The notes beneath the pieces were generated by a model, which saw only the letters and a program-made list of their open reading frames with translations, was not told where the DNA came from and ran no database searches. DNA of 64,000 nucleotides from Burkholderiaceae bacterium. GTDB lineage: Bacteria; Pseudomonadota; Gammaproteobacteria; Burkholderiales; Burkholderiaceae. The first letter of the stretch is position 1, and every line of letters starts with the position of its first letter. The position numbers and the translations under genes are program-made. The DNA lies in the NCBI GenBank assembly GCA_947448415.1, contig CANFMT010000009.1, positions 1 to 64,000 of the forward strand, given 5' to 3'. Below are positions 62,109 through 64,000 of the stretch, in pieces.

Positions 62109-63284
62109 ATGACGAATACTGGAACGCCTGGAAAATATGAACCTTTTGGCTGGCATCATTGGCCTGATCATTTTTTTATGTCCTATCAATTTAGGCGTAC
62201 CCTGGGGGAAACTCAAGAGGGTGGCGGGGCAGTCAGTGAGTGTTTTCAGGCGGCTAGCAGAATGATTCCTGGTGACCTCAATAGTTGGCATGAGGAATGG
62301 TTAAAAATTGCCGATAGGAATGATGCCAAAGGTGATGAGGCTGAAAGACAAGGGCATATACAGACCGCGATGAATTGCTGGCTCAGGGCGACCGAATATT
62401 ATCGGTCAGCAGAGTTTTGGCTGGATGCAAATGACCCAAGAAGACTTCCCACTTTTACAAAGTGTGAAAACGCTTCTCATAAGTGGTTGAAATATTTACC
62501 AGGCGAAATTGTTGAGATTCCGTACGAAGACGGCAAAACATTACCTGCATATTTCATTAAGTCTCCTAAGGGCGGTGAAAAGCAGCCGGTATTAATTTCT
62601 TTCGGTGGACTTGATTCATTCAAAGATGAGTTATGGTTTATGACAGGTCGGGGCGCAGTGCAACGAGGAATTGCCGTTCTTCTGGTAGATGGCCCTGGAC
62701 AAGGTGGTGCGTTAAGACGTCAAGGCATAGTATCTAGATACGACTATGAAGTTCCTGTTGGCAAATGTATTGATTGGCTAGAAAAAAGATCAGATGTAGA
62801 CCCTAAGCGCATTGCAGTGAGCGGCTCCAGTATGGGTGGTTACTATGCTGCCAGAGCAGGTTCCATGGAACCTCGCTTGGCTGCCTGCATATCCCATGGC
62901 GCTATTTGGGATATTGAAAAAAGATTTGCGGATCGTGGTGAAAATCACGCTCTTGCTGGACATATGAAATGGGTTATTGGCGCTAATGACATGGCTGAAG
63001 CAGTAGTTAAGGCTCAGAAATTTAAGTTAGAGGGTGTACTAGATCATATGAAATGCCCGTATTTAGTCTTACATGGCGGGCATGATGTATTGGGTGTAGA
63101 GACAGTGCAATTAGTGCACGATTACGCTAAGGCGAAAGGGGTGAATGTTACCTTACGTCTTACTTCAGCTGAAGAGACTGGCGCAGAGCATTGCCAACAT
63201 GACAATCCAACTTTAGGACAAGAGATTATGTGCGATTGGCTGGCTGATGTATTTGGAATTGACCAGCGTAAATTGTTTGCATAA
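62109..63284 (+). CDS. Alpha/beta hydrolase (pseudooxynicotine-hydrolase/FrsA-like)
   Basis: Hydrolase of 391 residues. A helical N-terminal cap (about 1-130, with WHEEWLKIADRND and AMNCWLRATEYYRSAEFWL) precedes the barrel. The oxyanion segment is ISFGGLDSFKDELWF, the nucleophile Ser is in AVSGSSMGGYYAARAGSMEP (about 245), and catalytic Asp and His fall in LHGGHDVLGVETVQL and AEHCQHDNP. The family includes 2,6-dihydroxypseudooxynicotine hydrolase, which cleaves a C-C bond in aromatic catabolism. It is convergent with an FAD monooxygenase gene. The substrate is not resolved. Confidence 0.87.
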   Translation: MTNTGTPGKYEPFGWHHWPDHFFMSYQFRRTLGETQEGGGAVSECFQAASRMIPGDLNSWHEEWLKIADRNDAKGDEAERQGHIQTAMNCWLRATEYYRSAEFWLDANDPRRLPTFTKCENASHKWLKYLPGEIVEIPYEDGKTLPAYFIKSPKGGEKQPVLISFGGLDSFKDELWFMTGRGAVQRGIAVLLVDGPGQGGALRRQGIVSRYDYEVPVGKCIDWLEKRSDVDPKRIAVSGSSMGGYYAARAGSMEPRLAACISHGAIWDIEKRFADRGENHALAGHMKWVIGANDMAEAVVKAQKFKLEGVLDHMKCPYLVLHGGHDVLGVETVQLVHDYAKAKGVNVTLRLTSAEETGAEHCQHDNPTLGQEIMCDWLADVFGIDQRKLFA

Positions 63285-63287
63285 CTA

Positions 63288-64000
63288 TTAGACGCTGGTT
63301 GAGGCGTCTGATGAGTCTGGAACCGCTTTTCCTGAGGCTAGTAGAGCGCTAATATCAACGGCTGTTTCAGCCATTACGGTATTGGCATTTCTTTTGAGAT
63401 GTTCTTGCTCGACTTTCTTGCCTTGAGACTGCATATAGCGCCCCAGATATTGGGCTCTTGCTACAACATCTTGACCTAGTTGAAGACGTTCATTGCTGTA
63501 AGCCTCTAAAGCTAAGGGAGTAGCGCCAAAGATTTTGATCTGTTTGGCTATTGCGATCGCTTCATCCCCAGCTTTAGTAACCCCCATACCAACATGGGGG
63601 CGTCCAACAAAAGCTGCATCTCCCATTAAGGCAATTCTGCCAAAGACGGTTTGATCAGATCGTACGTCATAAATGGGTTGCAAAAATGGAGCTGCGGTTT
63701 TCTCCAGAATTTCAGCAAACTGAGGGGCTAAAAGTGTTCGAGCAGCCTCTCTCACATCATGAATATTTCTCCAGGAAACTTTCAAAGGGGGGATGCCGGT
63801 AGGGTAGAAAATTCCATCATCATCCGTCAGCAGTTTGATGAGTTCATCCGACTCCGGGGCAGCTCGATACCAAACAAAGTTATAGCGCCGCTTTCCAGGT
63901 CTCAAATCATTGTTGAGGCCAGCAACTGGATAACCTAGCATTTGCTCACCTTGCGGGAGGCAAAATCCAAAATAATCAAATAAGGTATCTAAGGTTAATT
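63288..64000 (-). CDS. FAD-dependent monooxygenase (UbiH/PHBH-like), 5' part beyond the window
   Basis: C-terminal part of an aromatic hydroxylase-type flavoprotein; the frame stays open to the right edge, so the N-terminal FAD-binding Rossmann motif is not seen. About 237 residues are present. The diagnostic FAD motif GRIALMGDAAFVGRPHVGMGVTKAGDEA is the GD(A/S)AH-type second flavin site, and RRYNFVWYRAAPESDE is upstream of it. It would hydroxylate an aromatic or related ring. The nearby flavin reductase and alpha/beta hydrolase fit such a pathway. Confidence 0.85.
   Translation of the reverse strand, partial: LTLDTLFDYFGFCLPQGEQMLGYPVAGLNNDLRPGKRRYNFVWYRAAPESDELIKLLTDDDGIFYPTGIPPLKVSWRNIHDVREAARTLLAPQFAEILEKTAAPFLQPIYDVRSDQTVFGRIALMGDAAFVGRPHVGMGVTKAGDEAIAIAKQIKIFGATPLALEAYSNERLQLGQDVVARAQYLGRYMQSQGKKVEQEHLKRNANTVMAETAVDISALLASGKAVPDSSDASTSV
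63290..63309. terminator. Hairpin at the end of convergent genes
   Basis: AGACGC (63290-63295) and GCGTCT (63304-63309) form a perfect stem with an 8-base loop, overlapping the last codons of the monooxygenase gene. No T-tract is present. It could attenuate read-through from the alpha/beta hydrolase. Confidence 0.35.

Overview
The window looks like a chromosomal catabolic island of a beta-proteobacterium of the order Burkholderiales. The main reasons are the many TctC/Bug-type periplasmic solute receptors (nine intact and one broken), the SoeABC, Xsc and SauST protein types, and the fairly low GC content. A Polynucleobacter-like freshwater genome would fit, but I cannot prove the genus. I saw no rRNA, tRNA, CRISPR array, insertion sequence, phage gene or replication origin.

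Layout. (a) 222-9049: a beta-hydroxyacid dehydrogenase, an FAD-linked D-2-hydroxyacid dehydrogenase divergent from a LysR regulator, then a leftward run I-TctC, enolase-superfamily enzyme, TauD-type dioxygenase, glutathione S-transferase without a normal start codon, TctC, SDR. (b) 9221-15410: a rightward operon of G3E GTPase, amidohydrolase, SDR, Gfo/Idh dehydrogenase, HpaI-type aldolase and TctC. Nested palindromes lie between it and (a). (c) 15479-18204: CobS and CobT subunits of aerobic cobaltochelatase. (d) 18347-31973: the most coherent unit, a complete predicted route for sulfoacetate. (e) 32288-37708: a DHA2 efflux pump, an amidohydrolase, a TctC pseudogene and two more beta-hydroxyacid dehydrogenases. 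(f) 37774-45081: a leftward operon of HMG-CoA-lyase-like enzyme, class III CoA-transferase, enoyl-CoA hydratase, TctC, TauD-type dioxygenase and TctC, with a divergent TctC. (g) 45131-51069: a cytochrome c'-like lipoprotein, an OprB-like porin with a Fur-box-like site, paired DUF6644 membrane proteins, two secreted proteins and an exported FMN alpha-hydroxyacid oxidase carrying a CxxCH motif. (h) 51289-64000: an LldD-like enzyme, TauD, FAH-family, SnoaL, TctC, amidase, polysaccharide deacetylase, flavin reductase, CocE-type hydrolase, TctC, cupin, alpha/beta hydrolase and an edge-truncated flavin monooxygenase.

How the central unit works (inference from established enzyme families). A TctC receptor captures the sulfonate. 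SauT activates sulfoacetate to sulfoacetyl-CoA, SauS reduces it to sulfoacetaldehyde, and Xsc cleaves that to acetyl phosphate and sulfite. Pta makes acetyl-CoA. SoeABC oxidises sulfite at the cytoplasmic face of the membrane, and a TauE/SafE protein may export sulfite. An IclR regulator heads the pta-soeABC operon and is divergent from tctC-sauS-sauT. Similar short GAACA/TGTTC sites lie in that divergent region and just downstream of the predicted xsc promoter.

The rest of the window reads as a series of substrate-specific cassettes, each pairing a TctC receptor with a few enzymes (three TauD-type dioxygenases, hydrolases, dehydrogenases). No TctA or TctB membrane component is present, so these receptors must use permeases encoded elsewhere.
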